From contig NC_009714.1 of assembly GCF_000017585.1 (NCBI RefSeq), positions 62,001-126,000 of the forward strand: 64,000 bases of DNA, in the 5' to 3' direction. The DNA is from Campylobacter hominis ATCC BAA-381. GTDB taxonomy: Bacteria; Campylobacterota; Campylobacteria; Campylobacterales; Campylobacteraceae. Shown here in pieces: positions 8,699 to 19,247 of this stretch. A program made the translations under genes and the position numbers. Under the pieces are notes generated by a model, which did no database searches, had not been told where the DNA came from, and saw only the letters and a list, made by a program, of their open reading frames with translations. Position 1 is the first letter of the stretch. The number at the start of each line of letters is the position of its first letter.

Positions 8699-9337
8699 AT
8701 GAAAATTTTAATTACAGGAGCAAGTTCGGGAATCGGAAAGGCGTGCAGCGAACTTTTAAGTGCAAAAGGTCATAAAATTTTAACTTTAAAAAGCCGTTTT
8801 GAAAATTTAGACGACTTGTTAAAAGAGGTGAGAAATTTAGAGCAGAAACACGAAATTTCAGTGGTGATTTTAAGTGCCGGTTTCGGCATTTTTGCGCCGC
8901 TTGAAGCTATGAATACGGATGAAATTCTGCGCCTTATAAATGTAAATTTAAGTGCAAATATTTTAATTTGCCGTGAGCTTTTAAAAAATTTGAAAAGAAA
9001 TCGCGCGCATATAATCGGTATCGCTTCAATTGAAGCTTTGAGATTCAGTCGTTTTTCAAGTGTTTATAGTGCAAGCAAAGCAGGATTGCGCGCATTTTTG
9101 CTCTCTTTGTTCGAAGATGTGAGAAAAGAGATAAAAGTAACTTGTATCAGTCCTGATATTACTAAAACTGCATTTTTCGACAATCTTAATTTCGGCGTAA
9201 GCGATGATGAAAACAGTTATATAGATGCGGATGAAATCGCAAATTTCGTGCTTGAAATTTTGCAAACTAAATCAAATGTAAGCGAGTTAGTAATCCGTCC
9301 TAGAATCGTTCAAATCAACAAAATCAAGCATAAATAG
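8699..9337 (+). CDS. Short-chain dehydrogenase/reductase
   Basis: A 212-residue classical SDR. TGASSGIG at residues 6-13 is the NAD(P)-binding glycine motif, LSAGFG at 59-64 takes the place of NNAG, S110 and YSASK (Y123, K127) form the catalytic set. It is somewhat short at the C-terminus, where substrate specificity lies, so no substrate can be given. It begins at an ATG one base after the radical SAM gene, implying translational coupling. Confidence 0.85.
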   Translation: MKILITGASSGIGKACSELLSAKGHKILTLKSRFENLDDLLKEVRNLEQKHEISVVILSAGFGIFAPLEAMNTDEILRLINVNLSANILICRELLKNLKRNRAHIIGIASIEALRFSRFSSVYSASKAGLRAFLLSLFEDVRKEIKVTCISPDITKTAFFDNLNFGVSDDENSYIDADEIANFVLEILQTKSNVSELVIRPRIVQINKIKHK

Positions 9338-10025
9338 CGTTTTGACTTCTGATATGTTACGAAAAATTTTATTGATAAGAGCTCATTTTTCGCTTTATTG
9401 CGTGGCTGCGGCTTTTAATAATTTTGGTGATAAGAACAGTTTTAAATATCAAGTCCTGTTTCATTTATACAAATTTTTTTTGAAATATTTTAATCCGTTT
9501 GCAGATTTTTTAATTTTATAAATTTTCTTTATACGGCTTAAGCGGATCTATCTAATAAATATTATATACAACTCTTTAATTGTAATTTTTATAAAATTTT
9601 AATACTATATTAAAACGGCTAAATTCCATTAAAAACAGCTTTTTACAGAAAAATTCGGCATAAAATTTTAAATTTTGATATTTTTAATATTGCCGGCACT
9701 TAAATTTTAGTTTATTTAAAATTTTGCCTGCCGCACTTTAAGTAATGTTTGATGGATATGAAATATTAATATAAAAACAAATAGACAAGTATGAAAAATA
9801 TAATTTTATAGAATAATTTTTATTATAGAATTGCCAATTTAACCCCTACACCAAATTTTCTCATTCTACATATTTTTAATTTTTTATAATTTTATTTTCT
9901 CTCAATTTTTCTCAAACTTTTATCTACTTTTAAGCAAGTTTTTTATACAATTCAATTTCGCTTTTTTGAAAAGCAAACTAAAAAGCTTTTTAGAAAAAGT
10001 AAGTTTTTTAAATTATCATTGTCAA
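9338..10025. other. AT-rich intergenic region before the rRNA promoter
   Basis: About 690 bases between the SDR gene and the rRNA promoter. I see no supported gene, no RNA gene and no clear repeat. The right part is T-rich, as expected upstream of an rRNA promoter. Confidence 0.6.
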
Positions 10026-10031
10026 TATAAT
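10026..10031 (+). promoter_or_regulatory. Putative rRNA promoter -10 box
   Basis: A perfect TATAAT lies six bases before the 5' arm of the 16S processing stem, so transcription would start about where the stem begins. The upstream region is T-rich with no consensus -35, usual for Campylobacter sigma-70 promoters. Confidence 0.55.
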
Positions 10032-10036
10032 CAAAG

Positions 10037-10071
10037 TCAATCTTTGAAATCTAAACAAGTGATCGATTGAG
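10037..10071 (+). other. 16S precursor processing stem, 5' arm
   Basis: This stretch is nearly complementary to 11817-11849 on the other side of the 16S gene: CTAAACAAG (10051-10059) pairs with CTTGTTTAG, GATTGAG with CTCAATC, and TCAATCTTTGA with a close match to its complement. Such a long stem looping out the mature rRNA is the usual RNase III cleavage substrate. Confidence 0.75.
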
Positions 10072-10257
10072 CCGGTTTATCAGGTTTTAGGCTTTCTTAG
10101 GAAAGTAAAAGCTGAAATGAACTAAAAATATATTTAATATTCAAAAAGTTTTTAGATTAAAAACTTCATATATAAATTATAATAAATAAAAAACTCTTTT
10201 AATAAAAAACAGCTTGATTTAATTAAGCAAATATTTTATAAAGAGAGATAAAAAATG

Positions 10258-11773
<1,516 letters not shown>

Positions 11774-11816
11774 AGAGTACAAATGAATATTCTCTCACAA
11801 GATATTCATCATAAAT

Positions 11817-11849
11817 CTCAATCATCCTTGTTTAGTTTTCAGAGATTGA
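11817..11849 (+). other. 16S precursor processing stem, 3' arm
   Basis: Pairs with 10037-10071 (see there). A small hairpin (TGAATAT / ATATTCA) precedes it just after the 16S end. The rest of the 300 bases up to the tRNA-Ala gene is AT-rich without a gene. Confidence 0.75.
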
Positions 11850-12073
11850 ATAATTTAAAAAGAGCAAATTAAAATTAAAAATAAAAACATATATAATCCC
11901 GATTGTTTTTATCAACAACGAAACAGACAGATAAATAAAAAAACACAAATCAATAAACAAACAGACAAAAACCGAAAATATAATAAAAACAATGAAACTT
12001 ATAAGAATAATAATCTTCTTAAAATAACCGATAATTAAAATACAATAAAATAATCAGATATTATGTAAACATC

Positions 12074-12149
12074 GGGGAATTAGCTCAGCTGGGAGAGCGC
12101 CTGCTTTGCACGCAGGAGGTCAGCGGTTCGATCCCGCTATTCTCCACCA
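12074..12149 (+). tRNA. tRNA-Ala (TGC)
   Basis: A 76-base cloverleaf including encoded CCA. The acceptor arm GGGGAAT pairs with ATTCTCC, the anticodon loop reads CTTTGCACG (anticodon TGC), and the T loop is GGTTCGATCC. It occupies the usual 16S-23S spacer position after rrs. Confidence 0.97.
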
Positions 12150-12234
12150 TTTATTATTTTATTCTGATTTTCTAAAAATTAAGCTTTATGCTTTAATAAA
12201 AATAGAAAATCTATAACAAAAAGATATATAAAGA

Positions 12235-12311
12235 GGGCCTGTAGCTCAGCCGGTTAGAGTGCACCCCTGATAAGGGTGAGGTCATAAGTTCAAGTCTTAT
12301 CAGGCCCACCA
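12235..12311 (+). tRNA. tRNA-Ile (GAT)
   Basis: A 77-base cloverleaf including encoded CCA. The acceptor GGGCCTG pairs with CAGGCCC, the anticodon loop reads CTGATAA (anticodon GAT), and the T loop is GTTCAAGTC. It follows tRNA-Ala by 85 bases as in a normal rRNA spacer; the 23S gene expected next is missing. Confidence 0.97.
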
Positions 12312-13180
12312 GTTGATTATATTGAAAAGATAAATTACACTAATTTCATAATTTTCACAATATTTCATTAAATTTCTCCTGTTTATATATTTTTTAAGAC
12401 AAAAATATTAATTAAATGATTTTTTCACTTATGAAGAAAAAATCTAAAATATATGTATAAAAATGGCTTTATTTTCTCCTTAATAAATCAAAACAAATTA
12501 AATAATTGGCGTGTATAACAATTAAAAATATAAAATTAGAATTGATTTTAAAAATATTCAACTTTTAGAATAAACAAAAAATTTACTCTCAATACAGCCT
12601 AATCTCTAATAAAATAGCTTTAAACTATTATTTTAAGAAAAAATAAGTATATTTATTGTTAGAGAATTTTATAGGCTGAATTTAGAGAAATTTTAAGATA
12701 TTTGTTAGATATAGAGGCGGTAAAAAACAGCTGAAATTTGTAATATTTTTATAAAATACAGTAAAAATCATAAAACAGATAAGAATTTTATGATAAGTGA
12801 ATGTAAAAATAAGTAAATTTAGTGGTGAAATATAAAGAAATAGATGAAAGCTATTTTTTAATTTCTAGAGTATTTTTGAGTAAAACACTTCAAGAATTAG
12901 TTCACAAATGATAAAAATTGTATGAATAAAATTAAAAACTTTTAAGATTATTGTAAATTAAGATTAAGTAAATTAAATTAAATGGCTAAAAACAGAGATT
13001 ATTTTATACTTCATTTTTCTAAATAGCGTAGCGAAGTAAAAAATAGTGTGATTTTGGATATGGTATAAAAAATATGATAAAGACTTATATCATATTTTAT
13101 TAAAATCAATAAGAGAAAATCTGCTTAAGTTGTATTGAATAGATATTTTTATAGATGATAATTTTAGCTCGAATAATGCG
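12312..13180. other. AT-rich region after tRNA-Ile without 23S rRNA
   Basis: About 870 bases where a 23S gene would be expected. No 23S landmark is visible, nor a supported gene. A perfect 9-bp inverted repeat (GATTTTTTC at 12418-12426, GAAAAAATC at 12436-12444) may end the 16S-tRNA transcript, though a T-run after it is lacking. The right part contains copy 2 of a dispersed repeat (13087-13133). Confidence 0.6.
13087..13133 (+). repeat. Dispersed 47-bp repeat, copy 2
   Basis: Matches 2960-3006 in the same orientation with a few mismatches. The open frame ILLKSIRENLLKLY ends in TGA at 13134-13136 and the same frame then continues into the fragment at 13181, so this copy may belong to that broken gene. 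Confidence 0.6.
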
Positions 13181-13417
13181 TTGTATAAAATTGCTTTTAT
13201 TATTGACATTTTTCAAGAGACTGTAGAATATAATATAAATTTTAATAGTGAATATAATAAAAAAATATCAAAGGAAATTCATGATGAACTATTTTTTATT
13301 AAACGATTAAAAAAGTTTTTTAGTTTCTTTGATGAAATTTCAAATATTAAAGAAAATCCTGGAAAAAAATACACACTTGAAAATAATGTAAAACGGAAAA
13401 TACAAAGAATAATTTAA
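13181..13417 (+). pseudogene. Probable gene fragment, unknown function
   Basis: A TTG-initiated frame of 78 residues (LYKIAFIIDIFQETVEYN...), basic at its end. The same frame is open further upstream to 13137 with no start codon or ribosome site, and before the TGA at 13134 it joins the dispersed repeat. I recognise no domain. It looks like the 3' remnant of a longer gene lost between the rRNA unit and the aminotransferase gene. Confidence 0.4.
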
Positions 13418-13445
13418 TAGATAAAAATAACAGAAATTAAAATTT

Positions 13446-14747
13446 TTATCCGCAGCAGCTTTTTACTAAATAATTCGGGTTGAATTTTTCTTTATTTTTT
13501 ATGATTTCTTTGATTGCGGCGATTAAAAAATCTATATCGGCTAGCTCCTGAGTAAAATTAAAGCTAACCCGAACAAAGCCGGGTCTTGAAATTTTTTCAT
13601 CGTCGGTTAAACCAAGTAAATCGCGTGCATAAGGTCCTGCACACATACATCCGGCACGCGTTTGTATTTCAAAATTATGACTTAAAATTGAAGCGAAATC
13701 ATAAGGATTAAAACCGTTTACGTTAAATGAAAAAATCGGCGCGCGTTTAACATTTAAATTTCCGTAAATTTTAAGCTCTTTTATCTTACTTACTTCGTTT
13801 AAAAAATGTTCCGCCAATTCGTTTTCTGTTTCTTGGATAAAATTCTCTCCGACATCGTGCCAAAGTTTAAGTGCTAAATAAGCTTTCATAACGCCTAAAA
13901 TTGCAGGGGTTCCAGGTGTTTCAAGCTCTTCTTTCTGCACCTTGAAATCTTGCGACGTTCTACTTACATAATTTACATTTCCACCGCCTGCAAATGTAGG
14001 CAGATTGCTTTTGAAGAGTGAATTCTTAATTATTAAAATTCCTGGAGCTCCAATTCCGCCAAGAAATTTATGTGTGGAGATAAAAAGTGCGTCATAAAAA
14101 TTTGCATCAATTTTTCCGTGAGTGATGTAAGTTGAGCCGTCCAATGCCACGATTCCACCGTACATTTTTATCATCAAATATATTTTTTGATAGTCGTTTA
14201 TGATTCCGCTGATATTTGAAGCCACGTTAAAAATACCGATAATTTCGCGTCCGCGCGCATTTTCAAGGACTTTTTCAAAAAAATCAAAATCAAAAAGCCC
14301 ATTTTTGTTTAGCGGAATTCGCACGACTTCACAAAGTCCAAGTCTCAAGCTGACTTCTACAGAATGGTGCTCAAAAGGCGAAATTATTACAAGCGGCAAG
14401 TTTTTAAAATTTCGCAAATCAAGCCTTGCTCGAGTCGCAGGCGGTATATAAAGTCCTAAAATTTCTTCAAATCTTTTTATTGCCCATGTAGCGCCAAAGC
14501 CGCATGCAATAAGTGAAAAATCCTTATTTACGCCTAAAATTTCTTTCATTTTTTTTACGGCATTCTCATAGTAATCTGTTGTTTTTATGGAATTTGAGCT
14601 AACCAACGAATGCGTGTTCGAATAGGTTTTCATTATTCTTAAAATTTCATCTTCAATCTCATAAAAACCAAGTCCGCTAGCTGTCCAATCAAAATATTTT
14701 ATACCCTCTTTTAAAATTATATTCTGTCTGATTTTTTCTATTTCCAT
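13446..14747 (-). CDS. Class V aminotransferase (cysteine-desulfurase-like PLP enzyme)
   Basis: A 433-residue fold-type I PLP enzyme. The Schiff-base lysine is in STHKFLGG (K227), the aspartate that contacts the PLP nitrogen is in ALDGS (D203), and EHHSVE (126-131) holds the stacking histidine. The C-terminal part has AGCMCAGPY where SufS-type desulfurases carry the RAGHHCAQP active-site loop, so an active cysteine is plausible. The chain ends in SCCG. It is related to cysteine desulfurases but the substrate is not certain. It starts 12 bases from a divergent gene, so promoters overlap. Confidence 0.75.
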   Translation of the reverse strand: MEIEKIRQNIILKEGIKYFDWTASGLGFYEIEDEILRIMKTYSNTHSLVSSNSIKTTDYYENAVKKMKEILGVNKDFSLIACGFGATWAIKRFEEILGLYIPPATRARLDLRNFKNLPLVIISPFEHHSVEVSLRLGLCEVVRIPLNKNGLFDFDFFEKVLENARGREIIGIFNVASNISGIINDYQKIYLMIKMYGGIVALDGSTYITHGKIDANFYDALFISTHKFLGGIGAPGILIIKNSLFKSNLPTFAGGGNVNYVSRTSQDFKVQKEELETPGTPAILGVMKAYLALKLWHDVGENFIQETENELAEHFLNEVSKIKELKIYGNLNVKRAPIFSFNVNGFNPYDFASILSHNFEIQTRAGCMCAGPYARDLLGLTDDEKISRPGFVRVSFNFTQELADIDFLIAAIKEIIKNKEKFNPNYLVKSCCG

Positions 14748-14758
14748 ATCGCGCTCCT

Positions 14759-15682
14759 TTGCAAATTATAGCCCGTTTTGGTAAAATTAGATTAAATTTT
14801 TGGAGGCGTGAAATTTTTGTTTTAAAGGATACAGCGAAAAGTTTTGAGTATTTGGATATTTCCGAACTTTTAAAATTTCATTTTGTATTTGATGAAATTC
14901 CAATAAATTCCCATTATGATGATATTTTTGAAGCTATAAAATTTGAAATTTTATTAAAATTCGAACATTTTGAAAGAATGTTTAATTTTAATAGTTTGTA
15001 TCAAATTGAAATAAAAAAAGCACTTATGAAATTTGCAAAAAGTGATCGTAAAAAAATAGGAATTACTAAAATTTTACCAAGATTTAAAGCCAAAATAGTT
15101 TTGGACGAGCTTATAAAAGCGCAGTTTCTTAAAATCGAGCCAAGCCACGAAAAACCGCTAAAAAAAACACGAAAAAACGAAAAACTTCCGCGTGAACTTC
15201 GTAGATATAAAATAAGTGATAAAGTGAAATTTAAGAGTAATTTTGCGCGTTTTTGGTTTAGATTCATTGAACCAGATATTACGCTTTTGAAAAACGGCAA
15301 ATTTTCGGTTGTGCTTGAAAAGATAAAAAATGACTTTGAAAATTATGCGAGTTTCGGTTTTGAAATACTGTCGCGCGAATTGATTGCAAAATATTTTAAT
15401 CTCTCTAATAACGTTGTTTCAAGCTTTTGGAATAAAGAAATCGAAATTGATATTTATGCTAGAGTTGAAAATTTTTGTGTGGTGGGCGAGTGTAAATATA
15501 AAAACCGCAAAATTTGTAAAAATGTTTTGAATTTGCTTGATTTTAAATGCCAAAGAGCAGGAATTTCACCGAATTTTCGCGTGCTTTTTAGTTACAGCGG
15601 ATTTAGTGAAGAGCTTTTAAATATAAAAGATCCCAAACTGCTGCTTTTTGATGCAAAAGATTTTAAAGTTTTACTTGATTAG
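14759..15682 (+). CDS. DUF234-type protein with PD-(D/E)XK-like motif, no ATPase domain
   Basis: A 307-residue protein resembling the C-terminal DUF234 part of archaeal-type AAA ATPases: the middle has FWFRFIEP and the end has EIDIYAR...VGECKYKNRK, which fits a D...ExK nuclease core. The AAA ATPase half that usually precedes this domain is absent here. The start is uncertain: a TTG at 14759 lies 12 bases from the divergent aminotransferase start and no ribosome site is evident; a GGAGG lies further inside, ahead of non-standard codons. DNA or RNA binding is likely from the family, but no role is established that I know of. Confidence 0.6.
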   Translation: MQIIARFGKIRLNFWRREIFVLKDTAKSFEYLDISELLKFHFVFDEIPINSHYDDIFEAIKFEILLKFEHFERMFNFNSLYQIEIKKALMKFAKSDRKKIGITKILPRFKAKIVLDELIKAQFLKIEPSHEKPLKKTRKNEKLPRELRRYKISDKVKFKSNFARFWFRFIEPDITLLKNGKFSVVLEKIKNDFENYASFGFEILSRELIAKYFNLSNNVVSSFWNKEIEIDIYARVENFCVVGECKYKNRKICKNVLNLLDFKCQRAGISPNFRVLFSYSGFSEELLNIKDPKLLLFDAKDFKVLLD

Positions 15683-15908
15683 TTAAATTTTTAGTTGTAT
15701 ATTTTAAATTTTATAAAAAAATAATCAAATTTTGAAGAATTTTAAACGTATTTTTTAATTTGATATTTAAAAAAATATTTTTTATGCGTTATATATTTTG
15801 CAAAATTTTTATGTTATTTAAAATATTTTTTTTGATTAAAATATAATTTCAAAAATTTAAATATTTCCTTATAAAAAGGAAATAAAGTGTAAAATTTTCG
15901 CAAATTTC

Positions 15909-15937
15909 TTGACAAAGAAACACCGTTTTTATATAAT
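15909..15937 (+). promoter_or_regulatory. Consensus sigma-70 promoter of the S10 operon
   Basis: TTGACA (15909-15914) and TATAAT (15932-15937) are both perfect and 17 bases apart. Campylobacter promoters usually lack a recognisable -35, so this is unusually strong, fitting the ribosomal operon. Transcription should start near 15943. The rest of the 318 bases between the DUF234 gene and rpsJ is AT-rich without a gene. Confidence 0.9.
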
Positions 15938-15943
15938 TGCAGT

Positions 15944-15989
15944 CTTTTATTTTGATAAAAGGTCGCACGTTTGCGACAAGTTCTTTTTT
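15944..15989 (+). promoter_or_regulatory. Structured S10 operon leader, possible attenuator
   Basis: Two abutting hairpins: CTTTTAT (15944-15950) with ATAAAAG (15955-15961), then GTCGCA (15962-15967) with TGCGAC (15972-15977), the latter followed by TTCTTTTTT (15981-15989) like an intrinsic terminator. A third weak pairing (CTTTTT / AAAAAG) would enclose the AAAGGA ribosome site of rpsJ. In Escherichia coli the S10 leader is the target of L4 feedback; whether this leader works similarly is inference. Confidence 0.6.
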
Positions 15990-16001
15990 AAAGGAAAAAA
16001 G

Positions 16002-16313
16002 ATGCAAAAAATTAGGTTGAAGCTGAAAGCTTATGACCACAGAGTTTTAGATCGCACAGTTGCAGCAATTGTAGAAGCTGTCAAAAGAACGGGTGCCGAT
16101 GTGAGAGGTCCGGTTCCGATGCCTACGAAGGTTAAGCGCTACACAGTCTTAAAATCTCCACACATAAATAAAGACTCAAGAGAACAATTTGAGATGAAAA
16201 TCCATGGCAGAATGCTTGATATCGTAGCGGCAACACCTGAAACAGTTGATTCGCTAACAAAACTTGACTTAGCACCAGAGGTTAATGTCGAAGTTCGTGC
16301 GATGGGCAAATAA
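16002..16313 (+). CDS. rpsJ: 30S ribosomal protein S10
   Basis: First gene of the operon; a 103-residue small-subunit protein that also serves in NusB-NusE antitermination. The ATG at 16002 follows AAAGGAAAAAAG and starts [13 protein letters not shown], the normal S10 beginning; a longer upstream-extended frame is not used. RGPVPMPTK and [12 protein letters not shown] are the family marks. It lies behind the structured leader and 10 bases before rplC. Confidence 0.98.
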   Translation: MQKIRLKLKAYDHRVLDRTVAAIVEAVKRTGADVRGPVPMPTKVKRYTVLKSPHINKDSREQFEMKIHGRMLDIVAATPETVDSLTKLDLAPEVNVEVRAMGK

Positions 16314-16323
16314 GGGGTGAGTT

Positions 16324-16899
16324 ATGGAATATATCGTAGAAAAAATCGGCATGAGCAGAACCATTGATAATCCAAGCATTCCTGTTACACTTTTGCGCGT
16401 TGTAAATGCAAAAATTTGTGAGGTAAATGATGGAAAAGCGGTTGTAGCTTATGCAAACGGAAAAGCTTTCAATAAAGCTATTGCCGGAATTCAAAAAAAA
16501 TATAACCTAAGCAAAGAATTTAATAAATTCGCAACTTTATGCGTAGAAAACGCAGAAGTCGGTGATCAAAGTATAGAAATTTTTAATAACGCAAAATTTG
16601 TAAAGAGCAGTTTTACTTCAAAAGGTAGAGGCTATCAAGGCGTTATGAAACGACACGGTTTTGCAGGCGGTCCAAAATCTCACGGTTCAAGATTTCACAG
16701 AAGACATGGTTCAATCGGTAATTGCGAATGGCCTGGACGCGTGCAACCTGGTATGAGAATGGCAGGACATATGGGAAATGTAAAAGTTACCGTAAAAAAT
16801 GAAATTGTGAAATTTGATGCCGAAAATAGAATTTTGGTTTTAAAAGGCGCAGTTGCCGGATTTAATGGAGCAATGGGAAGAATAAGGATAGTAAAATGA
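16324..16899 (+). CDS. rplC: 50S ribosomal protein L3
   Basis: The 191-residue product binds 23S rRNA early in assembly. It starts [12 protein letters not shown] and contains the L3 signature around [20 protein letters not shown] and a glycine/histidine-rich loop ([12 protein letters not shown]) reaching towards the peptidyl transferase centre. It is a little shorter than the E. coli protein, as is usual in this group. It overlaps rplD by four bases. Confidence 0.97.
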   Translation: MEYIVEKIGMSRTIDNPSIPVTLLRVVNAKICEVNDGKAVVAYANGKAFNKAIAGIQKKYNLSKEFNKFATLCVENAEVGDQSIEIFNNAKFVKSSFTSKGRGYQGVMKRHGFAGGPKSHGSRFHRRHGSIGNCEWPGRVQPGMRMAGHMGNVKVTVKNEIVKFDAENRILVLKGAVAGFNGAMGRIRIVK

Positions 16900-17510
16900 G
16901 TAAAGTAAAAGTGCTTAATGAAAAATTAGAAAAAGCAAGCGAGCTTGAACTTCCTGCAAATTTTGCCGATGTAAATCCGCATAATTTATATTTGTATGTC
17001 AAATCTTATCTTGCTTCGCTTCGTGCAAATACTGCAAATACAAAAGGAAGATCTGAGGTAAGCGGTGGCGGCAAAAAACCATGGCGTCAAAAAGGTAGAG
17101 GCGGAGCTAGAGCAGGTTCAACCAGAACAAACGTTTGGGTTGGCGGTGCTGTTGCTTTTGGACCTACAAATAATAGAAATTATTTTCAAAAAGTAAATAA
17201 AAAACAAAAACGTCTAGCATTGGAATTTGCGTTAAATGAAAAAGCGCAAAACGATAAAATTTTTGCAGTTGACAGTCTTGAAATTTCAAGCGGAAAAACA
17301 AAAGATGCTGCAAAATTTATAAAAAATTTGGGTGTTAGAGATGCTTTGATAGTTAAAAACGAGCTGGATAGTGCAACACTTCTTGCTTATAGAAATCTAA
17401 ACAACTGCTATGTTATAGATATAAATGAGCTAAATGCATATTTGGTTGCAGTTTATAGTGCTGTTATCATCGAAACATCGGCACTACAATCAATAGTGAA
17501 AGAGGGCTAA
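16896..17510 (+). CDS. rplD: 50S ribosomal protein L4
   Basis: The 204-residue L4 has the long basic loop ([19 protein letters not shown], about 57-75) that lines the exit tunnel. In E. coli L4 is also the autoregulator of this operon, so it is the candidate ligand of the leader at 15944. ATG overlaps the end of rplC (ATGA). One base separates it from rplW. Confidence 0.97.
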   Translation: MSKVKVLNEKLEKASELELPANFADVNPHNLYLYVKSYLASLRANTANTKGRSEVSGGGKKPWRQKGRGGARAGSTRTNVWVGGAVAFGPTNNRNYFQKVNKKQKRLALEFALNEKAQNDKIFAVDSLEISSGKTKDAAKFIKNLGVRDALIVKNELDSATLLAYRNLNNCYVIDINELNAYLVAVYSAVIIETSALQSIVKEG

Positions 17511-17511
17511 A

Positions 17512-17793
17512 ATGGCAGATATAACTGATATCAAAACAATTCTTTATACGGAAAAAACTCTTAATTTACAAGAAGGCGGTATGGTCGTCATCCAAACTAG
17601 CCCAAAAATGACAAAGACAAGCCTAAAAGCTGTTTTAAAAGAGTATTTCGGTTTTACTCCGTTAAAAATAAATTCGTTAAGAATTGACGGTAAAGTAAAA
17701 AGATTTAGAGGAAGACTTGGCGTTAGAGATAATTTCAAGAAATTTTATGTTAAGCTTCCTGAAGGCGTCAGCCTAGAAAACGTGGGGGCATAA
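17512..17793 (+). CDS. rplW: 50S ribosomal protein L23
   Basis: A 93-residue protein at the tunnel exit, docking site for trigger factor and SRP. It starts [16 protein letters not shown] and keeps the [10 protein letters not shown] and VKRFRGRLG segments of the family. One-base gaps on both sides show tight coupling. Confidence 0.97.
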
Positions 17794-17794
17794 G

Positions 17795-18625
17795 ATGGCA
17801 ATAAAATCATATAAACCTTACACTAAAAGCAGAAGATATATGACAGGATTAAGCAGTGATGATATTACTGCAAAAGCAAGTGTAAAATCGCTTCTTGTTA
17901 AAATTCCTGCTAGTTTGGGTAGAAATAATAATGGTAGAATCACAAGTAGACATAAAGAAGCCGGTGCAAAAAAACTATACAGAATTATAGATTTTAAACG
18001 CACAAAATTTGGAATTCCCGCAAAAGTAGAAGCAATAGAATATGATCCGAATAGAAATTGCAGAATTGCACTTTTAAATTATGCTGACGGCGAGAAAAGA
18101 TATATCATACAACCAAATGAGTTAAATGTAGGCGATGTAATCAGTTCTGCCGAAAGCGGACTTGATATAAAACCGGGCAATGCAATGAAAATTAAAAACA
18201 TTCCTGTTGGAACAATTATTCACGCAATTGAGCTAAAACCAGGAAAAGGTGCACAATTAGCAAGATCAGCAGGTGGTTATGCTCAACTTATGGGTAGAGA
18301 AGAAAAATATGTCATTTTGCGTTTACCAAGCGGAGAGATGAGAAAAGTGCTTGGTGAATGTATGGCTACAATAGGCGTTGTCGGAAATGAAGAGTGGGCT
18401 AATATCTCGCTTGGCAAAGCAGGACGCAATAGATATTTAGGTGTTCGTCCGCAAACCAGAGGAAGTGCTATGAACCCTGTAGATCACCCACACGGTGGTG
18501 GTGAAGGTAAAACTGGTCCTGGAAGACAACCTGTAACTCCATGGGGTCAACCGACAAAAGGCTTAAAAACTCGTCATAAAAAGGCAAGTGATAAGCTTAT
18601 AATTTCAAGAAAGAAAGGTAAATAA
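17795..18625 (+). CDS. rplB: 50S ribosomal protein L2
   Basis: The 276-residue L2 is needed for subunit joining and peptidyl transfer. It has the usual N-terminal basic arm, an SH3-like and OB-like core, and the conserved C-terminal [14 protein letters not shown] loop with the functionally essential histidine. Its stop overlaps the rpsS start by one base. Confidence 0.98.
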
Positions 18626-18906
18626 TGGCAAGGTCTCTTAAAAAAGGTCCATTTGTAGATGAATATATAATAAAAAAAGTCATTGCCGCTAAAAAAGCAA
18701 AAGACAATAAGCCTATTAAGACTTGGTCAAGAAGAAGTACCATAACTCCTGAAATGATAGGTTTGACATTTAATGTTCATAATGGAAAAAGTTTTATTCC
18801 TGTCTATGTGACAGAACATCATATAGGTTATAAATTAGGTGAGTTTGCTCCAACAAGAACTTTTAAAGGCCACCGTGGCTCTGTTCAAAAGAAAATCGGT
18901 AAATAA
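18625..18906 (+). CDS. rpsS: 30S ribosomal protein S19
   Basis: A 93-residue head protein binding 16S rRNA with S13. [14 protein letters not shown] at the N-terminus and [16 protein letters not shown] near the C-terminus are diagnostic. It is coupled to rplB by a TAATG junction. Confidence 0.98.
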   Translation: MARSLKKGPFVDEYIIKKVIAAKKAKDNKPIKTWSRRSTITPEMIGLTFNVHNGKSFIPVYVTEHHIGYKLGEFAPTRTFKGHRGSVQKKIGK

Positions 18907-18915
18907 GGATAAAAT

Positions 18916-19245
18916 ATGAGTAAATCAACTATAAAATTTGTCCGTCTTTCACCGACAAAAACAAGGCTTATTGCAAAAGAAATTCAAGGAATGAATGCTG
19001 AATTTGCACTTGCTACTTTGGAATTTACACCGAATCGCGGTGCAAAATATATAGCAAATGCAATTTTAAGTGCAGTTGCAAATGGCGGTTTTGAACCAAA
19101 TGAAGTTATTGTAAAAAGTTGCCGAGTTGACGCGGGTCCTGTATTAAAAAGATTTAGACCGCGTGCAAGAGGTACTGCAAGCAGAATAAGAAAACCAACC
19201 TCACATATTATGGTTGAAGTTTCAAAACCAAGTAAGGAAGCGTAA
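18916..19245 (+). CDS. rplV: 50S ribosomal protein L22
   Basis: A 109-residue protein lining the exit tunnel; its beta-hairpin is where macrolide-resistance changes occur in the family. Visible marks are [14 protein letters not shown] and the hairpin [14 protein letters not shown] followed by [10 protein letters not shown]. Two bases separate it from rpsC. Confidence 0.97.
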   Translation: MSKSTIKFVRLSPTKTRLIAKEIQGMNAEFALATLEFTPNRGAKYIANAILSAVANGGFEPNEVIVKSCRVDAGPVLKRFRPRARGTASRIRKPTSHIMVEVSKPSKEA

Positions 19246-19247
19246 TT

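Noticed and set aside
12312-13180. Degenerate 23S rRNA gene
   Set aside because: No 23S landmark segment is recognisable and the region is far too short and AT-rich.
15909-16001. N-terminally extended S10 protein
   Set aside because: The extension would cover the promoter and leader; S10 starts at MQKIRLK.
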